A DNA stretch of 64,000 bases from Rhodothermia bacterium (GTDB taxonomy: Bacteria; Bacteroidota; Rhodothermia; Rhodothermales; JAAAOL01): assembly GCA_030428385.1 (NCBI GenBank), contig JAUIDY010000011.1, forward strand, positions 1-64,000, read 5' to 3'. Of the stretch, positions 52,727 through 61,766 are shown one piece after another (the stretch's first letter is position 1; every line of letters begins with the position of its first letter). The notes under the pieces were generated by a model, which was not told where the DNA came from, ran no database searches, and saw only the letters and a list, made by a program, of their open reading frames with translations. The translations under genes and the position numbers were made by a program.

Positions 52727-53665
52727 ATGCAACGAATCATCCCCCTCCTCGCCATTTTTTTCCTTTTTGCTGCCTGCCAGACCGGCGAAACACCCGCCCC
52801 CGATGCGCCTGACGAAACACCCGAACCCGCCCCCACGCTGAGTTGGGATATGATGCAAACCGGCGCCGACCGTGTGGCGGTGGTAGAAGGCGGCTTCATC
52901 GGTCCGGAAAGCGTGCGCTATGATCCGGCGCAGGATGTCTACTTCGTGTCTAACTTCAACGGCGACGTGTCGGGCGATGCCAATGGCTTTATCTCGCGCG
53001 TATCTGCCGAAGACGGCACCATCACCGAGGTCGAGTTTATGGTGGGCACCGACGAACACCCGATGCACGCCCCGCGCGGCATGTATATCGTCGGTGATAC
53101 GCTGTGGGCCGCCGATGCCGAGGGACTGCATGGCTTCCATCGCGAAACCGGCGATCATCTCGCGTTTGTTGACTTTACGTCCTTCGAACCGGGCTTTTTG
53201 AACGACATCGTGCAGGGAAACGATGGGGCGCTGTACATCACCGACACGGGCGCCTCGCGGCTGTACCGCATGGTGGGCAGTGACGTGACGCAGCTTAGCG
53301 CCGATACGTTGCTGGGGCCGCCCAACGGCATCACCGCCGATCCGAGCACCGGTCATCTGTTGCTGGCGCCATGGGGCGGCGTGCAGACCTTCCGGGCGTG
53401 GCGCATCGCCGAGGGCGACCTCATCGAAGTGGGCTCCGCTGCAACAGGCGGTAACTTCGACGGCGTGGAAGTAGTAGGCAGCCGCATCGTCTACACCAGC
53501 CAGGTTGATTCCAGCTTGTATGTCATGGCGGACAGCGTCGCCGTTCCCGTCATTAAAATGAGCGGTCGCCCCGCCGACCAGGGCATTGACACCCGGCGTA
53601 GCCGGATTGCGGTGCCTTTTGTGGCCTTAGACCGCGTGGACATCTGGGCCTTGCCGCAGGATTAA
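52727..53665 (+). CDS. SMP-30/gluconolactonase-like lipoprotein
   Basis: This 312-residue protein starts with a lipoprotein signal (LLAIFFLFAAC) and a Pro/Asp/Glu-rich linker. A six-bladed propeller of SMP-30 style follows: ESVRYDPAQDVYFVSNFNG, APRGMYIVGDTLWAADAEGL, LNDIVQGNDGALYITDTGAS, GPPNGITADPSTGHLLLAPW and NFDGVEVVGSRIVYTSQ. Glu, Asn and Asp residues at the metal positions are present, so lactone hydrolysis is possible. It may instead be a ligand-binding propeller. A strong terminator follows. Confidence 0.87.
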   Translation: MQRIIPLLAIFFLFAACQTGETPAPDAPDETPEPAPTLSWDMMQTGADRVAVVEGGFIGPESVRYDPAQDVYFVSNFNGDVSGDANGFISRVSAEDGTITEVEFMVGTDEHPMHAPRGMYIVGDTLWAADAEGLHGFHRETGDHLAFVDFTSFEPGFLNDIVQGNDGALYITDTGASRLYRMVGSDVTQLSADTLLGPPNGITADPSTGHLLLAPWGGVQTFRAWRIAEGDLIEVGSAATGGNFDGVEVVGSRIVYTSQVDSSLYVMADSVAVPVIKMSGRPADQGIDTRRSRIAVPFVALDRVDIWALPQD

Positions 53666-53680
53666 TGGTTTGACTTTTTG

Positions 53681-53721
53681 CGCGTGGGTGTCTCTCTTGG
53701 AGGCACCCGCGCGTTGTTTTT
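53681..53721 (+). terminator. Intrinsic terminator after the SMP-30-like gene
   Basis: CGCGTGGGTG and CACCCGCGCG form ten pairs (one G-T) around a loop of 13 bases, followed by TTGTTTTTAT. It begins 15 bp after the stop codon. Confidence 0.88.
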
Positions 53722-53781
53722 ATACGGACCGAAAGAAACGACAGGGTCATCCTTCCCCATTGGTTTTAAACGTCCATCGGC

Positions 53782-54243
53782 ATGCAACTCATCGGTTCCA
53801 TTTTTCAGGGGCGGGGCAGGGACGGGGACTTCGCGTGGATGATCGAACAGCCTGCCTACGCCGACGCGCTGTTTCTCTTCAATGACAACGAAGAGCAGTT
53901 TCGGGCCTTTGAAGAAGATCCTGGTTCTGCCGACGGATGCCGGGCCGGCGGGGGCAATGCCATCATCCGCCCCTACCGCTGCACCGATCCGCCGCGTGCG
54001 GCCGGAATTCCTACAGGCTGGTTGCAGCGTGGTGGCTATCCACTCCTGACCCCTTCCACCAAGCGCGCCATCGATGACAGCCTCGCCGTGGTGGAAACCT
54101 TGCTACAATCCGGGCGCTACCGGCGCGTGTTTTACAGCGCTGCCGACGAAACCGGCCAACTCGGCACCGGCATCTTCACCGTCGGCGACGACGTGAAAAC
54201 CTACATCGTGAGTCGCCTGTACGCCCTTGTTGACAGCAATTAG
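53782..54243 (+). CDS. Hypothetical protein, 153 residues
   Basis: This soluble protein has no signal peptide. Conserved-looking stretches are GDFAWMIEQPAYADALFLFN, DNEEQFRAFEEDPGSADGC, RAGGGNAIIRPYRC, AGIPTGWLQRGGYPLLTP and VFYSAADETGQLGTGIFTVG. The Gly-rich GGGNAIIRP and the GTGIFTVG turn suggest a nucleotide- or sugar-binding alpha/beta fold. It converges on glgC with a four-base overlap. I do not recognise a characterised family. Confidence 0.75.
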   Translation: MQLIGSIFQGRGRDGDFAWMIEQPAYADALFLFNDNEEQFRAFEEDPGSADGCRAGGGNAIIRPYRCTDPPRAAGIPTGWLQRGGYPLLTPSTKRAIDDSLAVVETLLQSGRYRRVFYSAADETGQLGTGIFTVGDDVKTYIVSRLYALVDSN

Positions 54244-55502
54244 ATAATCGTATCGTCGGGGATTACGGCGTTTTTGGGGATCACCACAATGCCGTCGCGA
54301 ATCTGGAAGTTGGAGCCTTCGCCTTCGGTGATGTGGTCGCGGTTTTTGATGATGCAGCGCTTGCCGATGCTCACGTTTTTGTCCACAATCGCGCCTTCGA
54401 TGTACGACTCGCTGTCGACGCCCGGGCGTTCGGGGCCTTCATTGCGGTCGCGCAGGGACGGTTCATGCCACGGGTAGTGGTCTGCGCCCATCAACACCGT
54501 ATTCTTGATGGTGGTGTTGTTGCCGATGAACGACCGAATGCCAATCACGGAGTTTGAGATCTGGCTATTAACGATGACGCTGCCTTCGGCAATGAGCGAG
54601 TCCTGGATATACGAGCTTTGCACCTTTGCCGGGGGGAGCATGCGGGCGTTGGTGTAGAGCGGCCGGTCGGGGTGGTAGAGGCTAAACGGCGGGTTGCGGC
54701 GGGCCAGCATCAGGTTGGCGTCATAAAACGAACGGATGGTCCCAATATCGCTCCAATAGCCCTCGAAGGGGTACGACACCACCCGCTGGTTTTCGATGGC
54801 GGCCGGGATAAACTCCTTGCCAAAGTCGTGGTCATCTGGGCGCTTGTCGAGCAGGGGGTACAGCAGGTCTTTGTTGAAGATATAGATGCCCATCGATGCC
54901 AGATAGGTACGCCCTGCCTTTTCCATCTCCTCGCTGACGGGGCTTTCCTTGTCGGTAAGGTCGCTTGGTTTCTCGTGGAATTCGGTGATGAGGTTATTGT
55001 CATCGGTCTTCAGGATACCGAAGCCCGCCGCCTCCTCCGCCGTCACCGGAATGGTGGCGATGGTGACATCCGCGTTGTGTGCCGTATGGTGGGCCATCAT
55101 TTCGCGGTAGTCCATGCCATAGAGCTGGTCGCCCGAAAGGATAAGCACATGCGAGTGGGAATATACTTCCATATGCGGGATGCTGCGCCGGACGGCGTCG
55201 GCGGTACCCTGAAACCAGTTGCGTGAAGCCGGTGTCTGCTCGGCGGCGATAATATTTACGAACCCGCTGCGGAACCGGTCGAAGCTGTAGGTACGGGCAA
55301 TGTGCCGATTGAGGCTGGCCGAGTTAAACTGAGTGAGGACAAAGATGCGGTTTAGGTCCGAGTTGATGCAGTTGGAAATGGGCACATCCACCAACCGGTA
55401 TTTGCCCGCCAGCGGGACAGCGGGTTTGGCACGGTGGGTGGTCAGGGGCTGAAGGCGCGTACCAGCGCCTCCGCCGAGGATCACGGCAAGGAGGTGTTTC
55501 AT
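54240..55502 (-). CDS. glgC: Glucose-1-phosphate adenylyltransferase
   Basis: This 420-residue enzyme makes ADP-glucose for glycogen synthesis. The N-terminal nucleotide-binding block is AVILGGGAGTRLQPLTTHRA with KPAVPLAGKYRLVDVPISNC. Further blocks are VLILSGDQLYGMDYREMMAH, GFGILKTDDNNLITEFHEKP, SMGIYIFNKDLL and PFEGYWSDIGTIRSFYDANL. The left-handed beta-helix at the C-terminus is complete (SIGKRCIIKNRDHI). The length is normal. No other glycogen gene is in the window. Confidence 0.97.
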   Translation of the reverse strand: MKHLLAVILGGGAGTRLQPLTTHRAKPAVPLAGKYRLVDVPISNCINSDLNRIFVLTQFNSASLNRHIARTYSFDRFRSGFVNIIAAEQTPASRNWFQGTADAVRRSIPHMEVYSHSHVLILSGDQLYGMDYREMMAHHTAHNADVTIATIPVTAEEAAGFGILKTDDNNLITEFHEKPSDLTDKESPVSEEMEKAGRTYLASMGIYIFNKDLLYPLLDKRPDDHDFGKEFIPAAIENQRVVSYPFEGYWSDIGTIRSFYDANLMLARRNPPFSLYHPDRPLYTNARMLPPAKVQSSYIQDSLIAEGSVIVNSQISNSVIGIRSFIGNNTTIKNTVLMGADHYPWHEPSLRDRNEGPERPGVDSESYIEGAIVDKNVSIGKRCIIKNRDHITEGEGSNFQIRDGIVVIPKNAVIPDDTII

Positions 55503-56010
55503 GCAGGACGGACGTTAGGGTGAGGCAACGCGGTGAGAAACGCGGATAGGTAGTAGAGACTGCTGCCTCTGAGGTTCCGGCAGGGCACCAGCACAGCCAT
55601 GTTTTTGTCGTTAAATCTGTGTTGGTCAGATGGTTGGGGAAGCGCGGAAGAAGACAGACCGGAAGCGGACAAGGCTTCAGTACGGAACGGGATTCCTTAA
55701 CCCGGGCGATGCCGCAGCGATGCGCATGTTCCGCCGAGAGCATGAGGGCTGATGGTTTGCAGATGCCTACGCGGTGCCTGCGTGAAGTAAAGCGGTTGGA
55801 CGTCTACGGAATCATGCCGTCGTAAAAAACCGAGGCAAAGAAATCCTACAGTTGCCCCGCACCCCGTATTGGGCAAAAGTGGCGTTGGTCGGGGCATTCG
55901 GCTTCCAATCAAAAAAGGCGTGGTCGGCACTTTTCCATCTGGCTGTGTTGTCATTCTGCGCAAGCGAATTAAAGGAGCACCGCAGTACACGCATCCGCCT
56001 GGCTACCCCT
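55503..56010. other. Gene-free gap upstream of glgC
   Basis: About 508 bp lie between the LytTR regulator stop and the glgC start, both on the minus strand. Short frames here have no protein-like features. A fragment reading TTGTCATTCTGCGCAAGCGA at 55948 resembles the ends of the dispersed palindromes but has no partner arm that I can find. The glgC promoter should lie here. Confidence 0.4.
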
Positions 56011-56856
56011 TCACCCATCAATGCCCAGCCGCTCGGCGAGGAGGTCGCGGCGGCCCCGCGCTACTTTTAGGCGTTTGGCATCGCGCAGCCGAACCGCATA
56101 GTCGCCGCCCGGTGATGTAAGCAAGGCCTCCACGCGGTCTAGCTGCAGGATGGTCGAACGGTGGATGCGGAAGAATTGCTTCGGGTTCAGACGCTCCTCA
56201 AGCGAAGACAGGGTATCGTTGATGAGAAAGGACTCGTCCCCGGCATGAATCCGAACATAGTTGCCTTCCCCGGAAAAAAAGTCTACCCGCTCGACGGGGA
56301 CGACGCGAACTTGCCCTCGCATCTCCACGGCGATGCGTTCCAGGTAGTTGGGCACGGCGGGTTTGGCAGATGACGACTCCCCGACAGAAGGTGCGGCTAT
56401 GCCACCACCGAGGAGGGTACGGAGGCGGTCGTGCAACACATCTACCTTGCGGAGCCGGACGATTTCGCGGGCCCGCTCCAAGGTCTGGCGGAAACGCTCA
56501 TTCTCGAACGGCTTGAGTAAATAGTCGAGCGCGGCGAGGTCGAAGGCAGCCAGGGCGTGTTGGTTGTACGCGGTCACAAAAATGGTCACCGGCATCGCTT
56601 CCGGCCCCACCTGCCGCACCACATCCAGCCCGCTCGCGCCGGGCATCTGGATATCGAGAAAGACAATATCGATGGGGGTGCCTTCGTCGCGCTGCTGCTG
56701 AATCGTCTTGACGGCCTGAGTCCCTGTTTCTGCGGAGCCTGCAATCTCGATGTCGGGCTCTCGTTTGAGCAGGGTGAGGAGCCGCTGGCGGGCGAGCCGC
56801 TCGTCGTCTACAACGAGAACGCGCAGCGGGGCGCTAGGGGAGGAGGCGTCAGGCAT
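56011..56856 (-). CDS. LytTR-family response regulator
   Basis: This 281-residue regulator has a receiver domain (about 11-130) with VLVVDDERLARQRL, phospho-acceptor Asp68 in VFLDIQMPGASGLD, the switch Thr in IFVTAY and the Lys in DYLLKPFENERF. A LytTR DNA-binding domain follows (about 178-281; YLERIAVEMRGQVRVVPVER, FFRIHRSTILQL). The frame is open to 57090 inside the kinase gene, but ATG 56856 gives the normal N-terminus. It overlaps the kinase gene by eight bases. The pair is one two-component system. Confidence 0.95.
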   Translation of the reverse strand: MPDASSPSAPLRVLVVDDERLARQRLLTLLKREPDIEIAGSAETGTQAVKTIQQQRDEGTPIDIVFLDIQMPGASGLDVVRQVGPEAMPVTIFVTAYNQHALAAFDLAALDYLLKPFENERFRQTLERAREIVRLRKVDVLHDRLRTLLGGGIAAPSVGESSSAKPAVPNYLERIAVEMRGQVRVVPVERVDFFSGEGNYVRIHAGDESFLINDTLSSLEERLNPKQFFRIHRSTILQLDRVEALLTSPGGDYAVRLRDAKRLKVARGRRDLLAERLGIDG

Positions 56857-58057
56857 GGGAAGGCGCGATGGCGGCGACCGCGCGAAGGTCGGCGGCGGTG
56901 TGATAAGGGACATTGATGATGGCAGCGAGGCCTCCTTCGGGTGCCTTTCCGAGAAAAAGGGATGCGTCGGTGCCGTACAGGGCTTCCAAGCGCGCGCGGG
57001 TATTCGCCAAGCCAACCCGTCCGGCATCGGCCGCTGCCGCTTCGGCTCCGTGGGCCATGCCCGGCCCGTTGTCGCGGACGGCGAGGACAAGCTGGTTGGC
57101 CTTGCGTTGCACGCTCAGCACGATGCGGCGGATCGGGTTGGTGGCCTCGTCGCTGCCGTGTTTAATGGCGTTCTCGACAAGCGGCTGAAGGATGAGATAC
57201 GGAACGAGGGCGTCGTGAAGCGCATCATCCACGTCTTCCAGCACCTCCAGGTGTCCCTGAAACCGAACCTGCTGGATCTCTAAATAGTCGCGCAGAAAAG
57301 CCAGTTCTTCGGTTAGCGGTACTTCTTGCCGGTTGGCTCCTTCCAGCGTTCGCCGGAGCAGCCCACTCAGCCGTGCCACGATACGCTGCACACCCTCCGG
57401 GTCATCGTCGGCGAGCGAACTGATGGTGTTCAGTGTGTTGAAAAGAAAATGCGGGTTGAGTTGCATCCGCAGTGCCGAGAGCCGCGCGTCGGCGAGTTGC
57501 GCCTGTAGGCTGGCGGCCTCGGCCTGAAGCCGCGCCGATTCTTGCTCCCGCTCGTGGAGCCGGATGAAGTAGTTGCGGGCAAAGCCGACCGCCAACACGG
57601 CGAGGTAGATCACAAAGTCATCCAAAAACCAGAGCCGCAGCAGCGCATCGAAGGGGCTGAACGAAGATGGCGGTGGGCCGGGTCGTTCAGGAAAATCAGA
57701 CGGATCGAGCAGCGTCTGAATGGCCCCAAACTGAAGTAACTCCACACTGATCGCGATGAGAAGGCCTGCGCCCAAGAGCAAGGCCAGCCGTCGCCCGCCC
57801 GTCTCGCGCTCCAACGGGAGTCGCTGTGCCAGTCCAAAAATAACGGGCGTGATGAGCATCCAAACCAGGTAGGAGGCGACCCCGACATAGGCCGCTAGTC
57901 CCAATTGCGGAGGAAGGAACGGGTTGACTTTTCGGCGCAATAGCTCCAACGCCGCCAGGAAAAGCCAGAACGCGACGATGGCGATCCGCTCCGTGGTTGG
58001 TGTCCACGGGGGCCGCAACAGCGGAGGCGTGCTACTTCGTTTGGAGGTTGGCTGCAT
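56849..58057 (-). CDS. LytS-type sensor histidine kinase
   Basis: This 402-residue kinase has four hydrophobic helices (about 25-165), a short coiled coil and the His-kinase domain of the LytS class, with the phospho-accepting His in MQLNPHFLFNTLNTIS near residue 205. The ATPase domain shows PYLILQPLVENAIKHGSDEA and VLAVRDNGPGM. No periplasmic sensor domain is visible, so the membrane helices may sense directly. It lies about 200 bp downstream of the ABC export operon on the same strand, separated by a family A repeat. Confidence 0.94.
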   Translation of the reverse strand: MQPTSKRSSTPPLLRPPWTPTTERIAIVAFWLFLAALELLRRKVNPFLPPQLGLAAYVGVASYLVWMLITPVIFGLAQRLPLERETGGRRLALLLGAGLLIAISVELLQFGAIQTLLDPSDFPERPGPPPSSFSPFDALLRLWFLDDFVIYLAVLAVGFARNYFIRLHEREQESARLQAEAASLQAQLADARLSALRMQLNPHFLFNTLNTISSLADDDPEGVQRIVARLSGLLRRTLEGANRQEVPLTEELAFLRDYLEIQQVRFQGHLEVLEDVDDALHDALVPYLILQPLVENAIKHGSDEATNPIRRIVLSVQRKANQLVLAVRDNGPGMAHGAEAAAADAGRVGLANTRARLEALYGTDASLFLGKAPEGGLAAIINVPYHTAADLRAVAAIAPSHA

Positions 58058-58094
58058 GGAAGAGTTTTATGGTCAACGCCTCGGTACATCCTGA

Positions 58095-58215
58095 AACGGT
58101 GTCATCTCGAACGGATGTGAGAGATCTCCCACGCTGAAAATAGCGCAACGGGGGAGATCTCTCCTCACTAACGCTCGTCGAGATGACAAGAAAAAACGTT
58201 TTGTCGTGTACGGAG
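58095..58215 (+). repeat. Family A repeat, copy 4 (long form)
   Basis: GTCATCTCGA at 58100 and TCGAGATGAC at 58177-58186 are the outer arms; GAGAGATCTCCCACG and GGGGGAGATCTCTCC are the inner arms. A tail with AACGTTTTGTCGTGTAC follows. The whole unit matches the reverse complement of 30080-30200 at roughly nine of ten positions. Confidence 0.78.
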
Positions 58216-58255
58216 GGTCAACACGCTATATGGCAGGTCGATCTGCGGGTGAGTG

Positions 58256-59494
58256 TTATTCATACCGAAGCGCCTCGATCGGATCAAGGGCGGCGGCTTT
58301 CCGGGCCGGGTAGTACCCGAAAAAGACCCCGACGGCACCGGAAAAGCCTGCGGCTATGAGCAGCACCAGCGGACTGATTACCAGCGGCATGCCCATCAGG
58401 TTCGTGACGAGCGCCGCCAGCCCAACACCGATGCCCATCCCAAGGATACCGCCAGCGAGACTCAGCATGACCGCCTCGACGAGGAATTGCTCCAGCACGT
58501 CGGAGCCGCGCGCGCCCACCGCCAGCCGGATCCCGATCTCGCGCGTCCGCTCGGTCACGCTCACCAGCATGATGTTCATAATCCCGATGCCACCGACCAA
58601 AAGCGAAATCCCGGCAATGGCACCCAGGAACAGCGTAAGCGTCTGCGTAACCGACGACGCCGTCTCCAGAAGGTCGGCCTGATTCTGGACCTCGAAGTCG
58701 TCCGCCTGGCCTGTTTGCAGCCCATGTTGCACCCGCATCACCGATTGGATCCGCGCCTCGGCCACGGCCATGACATCCGGGCTCGCCGCGCTCACATTGA
58801 TCGATTGCAGGTAGCGTTCCCCGCTCAGCCGATAAAGCACGGTTGACCACGGTGCGATCACCACATCATCTTGGTTGCCGCCAAACCCGCTTCCTTTTTC
58901 TTCCAACGTCCCGATGACGGTGAAGGGCACCGTTCCGATGCGGATCTGCTGTCCGATGGGGTTCTGGTTGGGAAAGAGTTGGGTGACCACCGTCTGCCCG
59001 ATAACGGCCACCTTTGCCCGGCCCCGCACCTCGCTCTCGTTGAACGTCCGCCCGGTATCAAGCGTCCAGTTGCGGATGTCGAAGTACGACGGGTCGCCGC
59101 CCTGAATGGTGGTGTTCCAGTTGCCATTGCGGCTGACGACCTGTTGGCGCGACTGCGTGACGGCGGAGACAGCCTCCAACTCTTGCACCTGCGCACGCAG
59201 GGCCTCGGCGTCTTCTGGCTTCAGGGTGTTGCGTGTGGCCTGCTGGCTCACGCCGCCGGTCATGGCGCGCACAGGCGAGACGGTCAGCAGGTTGGCCCCC
59301 ATCGAGGAGATGCGGCCCTGAATGTTGGCCCGCACGCCCTGCCCGATGGACACCATCACAATCACGGCACCAACGCCGATAATGATGCCGAGCGCCGTGA
59401 GCAGGCTCCGCATGCGGTTCTTGAGCAGGCTCGTGGTGGCCGACTTAAAGAGGTTTTTCCACTTGTGCGTGGCGTGGAGGAGTTGTTCAGGCAT
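58256..59494 (-). CDS. MacB-type ABC transporter permease
   Basis: This 412-residue protein has the FtsX/MacB layout: one N-terminal helix (LLTALGIIIGVGAVIVMVSI), a periplasmic MacB_PCD domain (NIQGRISSMGANLLTVSP, DIRNWTLDTGRTFNESEVRG, VAVIGQTVVTQLFPNQNPIG), then three helices (LGAIAGISLLVGGIGIMNIM, then SVTERTREIGIRLAVGARG). It is the half-size form with the ATPase encoded separately. The frame is open to 59647 within the ATPase gene; ATG 59494 overlaps the ATPase gene by eight bases. With the adaptor and TolC it forms a tripartite exporter. Confidence 0.95.
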   Translation of the reverse strand: MPEQLLHATHKWKNLFKSATTSLLKNRMRSLLTALGIIIGVGAVIVMVSIGQGVRANIQGRISSMGANLLTVSPVRAMTGGVSQQATRNTLKPEDAEALRAQVQELEAVSAVTQSRQQVVSRNGNWNTTIQGGDPSYFDIRNWTLDTGRTFNESEVRGRAKVAVIGQTVVTQLFPNQNPIGQQIRIGTVPFTVIGTLEEKGSGFGGNQDDVVIAPWSTVLYRLSGERYLQSINVSAASPDVMAVAEARIQSVMRVQHGLQTGQADDFEVQNQADLLETASSVTQTLTLFLGAIAGISLLVGGIGIMNIMLVSVTERTREIGIRLAVGARGSDVLEQFLVEAVMLSLAGGILGMGIGVGLAALVTNLMGMPLVISPLVLLIAAGFSGAVGVFFGYYPARKAAALDPIEALRYE

Positions 59495-60281
59495 GGGAGG
59501 AAAAGATGGATGAGTGAACGGCACCGAGGCCCGTGTTGCCCTGAAGCATTGTGAGGTCGGCGGCGGCATCGCGGCGGTTGGCGATGGGCGCGTCGTGGAT
59601 GATGAGGCCATCGCGTAGTTCGACGGCCCGCGAGCAGTAGCGGGCAATGTCCAGTTCGTGCGTCACGAGCAGGATGGTTGCGCCCTCGGCGTTGAGTTCC
59701 TGGAACAACGCCATCACCTCCACCGAGGTACGGGTGTCGAGGTTGCCCGTGGGCTCGTCGGCGAGGATAAGCGTGGGATCATTCACGAGCGCGCGGGCGA
59801 TGGCGACGCGCTGCTGCTGCCCGCCGGAAAGCTGGCTTGGCTCGTGGTCCAGCCGGTCCCCTAGGCCCACGCGATCCAGCACGCGACGGGCGCTTGCTTC
59901 CGGGTCGGCGATGCGGCGCTTGCGGTCGTAGAGCAGCGGCAAGAGGACATTGTCGAGCGTGTTCGTACGAGCCAGGAGGTTGAAGCCTTGAAAGACGAAG
60001 CCTAGCTTGCGGCTGCGCAGGTCTGCCCGTTCGTCCCGGCTGAGGCCGCTCACCGCCACCCCGTCGAGCCAGTATTCGCCTTTGGTGGGCGTGTCGAGGC
60101 AGCCGAGGATGTTCATGAGGGTAGACTTGCCAGAGCCGGAGGCACCCATGATGGCGACAAACTCGCCGCGCTGGATGCGGAGGTCGATCCCGCGCAGGGC
60201 ATGGACCGGCTCGGCCCCCGGATAGACGCGTTCGAGGCGCTCCGTGCGGATGACGTCGGTATGTGGAATCGGATGCGACAT
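59487..60281 (-). CDS. MacB-type ABC transporter ATP-binding protein
   Basis: This 264-residue ATPase of the LolD/MacB type has Walker [16 protein letters not shown], the Q loop [14 protein letters not shown], signature [15 protein letters not shown], Walker [13 protein letters not shown] and the switch His in [10 protein letters not shown]. The start at 60281 ([16 protein letters not shown]) is preferred over 60323, which adds 14 unrelated residues. It lies between adaptor and permease genes and energises the exporter. A C-terminal extension of about 30 residues after RDGLIIHD is slightly longer than in most relatives. Confidence 0.95.
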   Translation of the reverse strand: MSHPIPHTDVIRTERLERVYPGAEPVHALRGIDLRIQRGEFVAIMGASGSGKSTLMNILGCLDTPTKGEYWLDGVAVSGLSRDERADLRSRKLGFVFQGFNLLARTNTLDNVLLPLLYDRKRRIADPEASARRVLDRVGLGDRLDHEPSQLSGGQQQRVAIARALVNDPTLILADEPTGNLDTRTSVEVMALFQELNAEGATILLVTHELDIARYCSRAVELRDGLIIHDAPIANRRDAAADLTMLQGNTGLGAVHSSIFSSHA

Positions 60282-60322
60282 GGACAAGGGTCCGTTCAAA
60301 AGATCAAGTAAGTGTGTGGACA

Positions 60323-61723
60323 CTACATGCGGGGCGGGCCACCGGGGCCGCCCCCTGGAGGACCGCCGGGGCCGGAGAAGCCCGACGAGGTGTCTTCGCC
60401 GCCAAGTACCTGCTCAATCACGCGAAGCCCTTCCTTGACGGTTGCCGTGGCGGGGCCGAGAGGTTCGATCTCCGTGAGGGCTCCGGTGCTGAGACCGGCC
60501 CGTACTGGCATGGCCTGAAACTGGTCGTCCTCATCGAGGAACCACAACATGCTGATGGCTCCACCGGGGCGTTCCATGCCGGGAGGGCCACCGGGCAGTG
60601 CGGCCGGGAAGCCACCGGCTCCGCCTGGAGGCATACCCATCCCGGTGGGTGGCCTCCCCATCCCGCCCGGCGGTCCGTCGCCCGGGCCGGGCGCGCCTTC
60701 TTGCGAAAGGCCCGCCATCATCTCAGAGGTGGCTTGCAGTTGTAGCGCAGCGGTCGAGACGGCGAGCACATCATTCGCCTCGCCCGTCACAAAGTCGACC
60801 GTCGCCGTCATGCCTGGCAGAAGATGCCCATCCCTATTCGGTGCGTTGATGACAACTGTGTACGTGACCACGTTTTGCTCCGTGTTGGGCTGTAGCCGTA
60901 CGGTCTGTACAGTACCGTCGTAAGTCTGGTCTGGGTAGGCGGGCACGTTGAACGTCACGGCCTGTCCTTTTTCGATCTGTCCGATGTCGCTTTCGTCCAC
61001 ATCGGCAAGGATTTGCATCTCGTCCAGGTTGCGAGCCAGAATGAAGAGCGTTGGCGTATTAAACGACGCCGCCACGGTCTGTCCGGCATCCACGCTCCGC
61101 TCTACAACGATCCCGCCGATGGGCGCGCGGATCTCGGCGTTGCGGCGGTTTTTGAGCGCTTGGGTCACTTGCGCCCGTGCCTGTGTCACCTGCGCTTCGG
61201 AGGAGCGGAGCGAAGCCTGCGCCCGCCCAACACTCGCCTCGGCGGTCTGCACCGAGGTCTGGATCGGCTGAAACTCGCTCTGCGAAAGGTAGCCCTGCTC
61301 AACGAGCGGCTGGTTGCGGTTGAAGGTCGCCTGTGCGTCGGCGAGTTGGGCCTGCGCCTCCACCAGTTGCGCCTCGGCTTGGGCCTGCTGGGCCTCGGCC
61401 TGCGTGACCCGCGCTCGGGCATCCGCCACAGAAGCATCGAGCGTCTCGGTGTCAATGATGGCAAGCAACTGCCCTTCCTCAATAACATCGTTGTAATCCA
61501 CCAGGACCTGTTCCACCTGTCCCGAGACCTGGGTGCCCACCTCCACCGTTTCGACGGCGGAGAGCGTGCCGGTGCTGGAGACGGTTGCGTGCAGGTCCGT
61601 GCGCACGACTTCAGTGAAAACAAAGTCCGTGGCTTCTTCGTTGCCCCCGCTGAACACACGCCACAGCACTATGACGAGGAGGAGGGCAAGAGCCGTAAGG
61701 GTGATCTTATGCCAGCGTTTCAT
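60323..61723 (-). CDS. Periplasmic adaptor subunit (MacA/HlyD-like)
   Basis: This 466-residue membrane-fusion protein has an N-terminal anchor (ITLTALALLLVIVLWRVF), a lipoyl half-motif (VEVGTQVSGQVEQVLVDYND), a long Ala/Gln-rich coiled-coil hairpin (about 95-190), the second lipoyl half (IRAPIGGIVVERSVDAGQTV) and beta-barrel domains. Between the barrel and the membrane-proximal domain, about residues 340-385, lies a Gly/Pro/Met-rich insertion, and the C-terminus is again Gly/Pro-rich (GPGGPPGGGPGGPPRM). These low-complexity parts are unusual for the family. The start at 61723 gives a normal anchor. It links TolC to the ABC permease. Confidence 0.93.
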   Translation of the reverse strand: MKRWHKITLTALALLLVIVLWRVFSGGNEEATDFVFTEVVRTDLHATVSSTGTLSAVETVEVGTQVSGQVEQVLVDYNDVIEEGQLLAIIDTETLDASVADARARVTQAEAQQAQAEAQLVEAQAQLADAQATFNRNQPLVEQGYLSQSEFQPIQTSVQTAEASVGRAQASLRSSEAQVTQARAQVTQALKNRRNAEIRAPIGGIVVERSVDAGQTVAASFNTPTLFILARNLDEMQILADVDESDIGQIEKGQAVTFNVPAYPDQTYDGTVQTVRLQPNTEQNVVTYTVVINAPNRDGHLLPGMTATVDFVTGEANDVLAVSTAALQLQATSEMMAGLSQEGAPGPGDGPPGGMGRPPTGMGMPPGGAGGFPAALPGGPPGMERPGGAISMLWFLDEDDQFQAMPVRAGLSTGALTEIEPLGPATATVKEGLRVIEQVLGGEDTSSGFSGPGGPPGGGPGGPPRM

Positions 61724-61766
61724 AGGAGAAGGTTCGGTTTTCAGGAAAAGGGAAGAGGCAGCGGGC

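Noticed and set aside
55619-55990. Short frames on both strands upstream of glgC
   Set aside because: They have no ribosome sites, no composition signal and mutually exclusive overlaps.
10158-58215. The TGTCATC and TGTCATG repeats as a possible CRISPR array
   Set aside because: The copies are palindromic, single or paired and thousands of bases apart. There are no regularly spaced short repeats with unique spacers and no cas genes.
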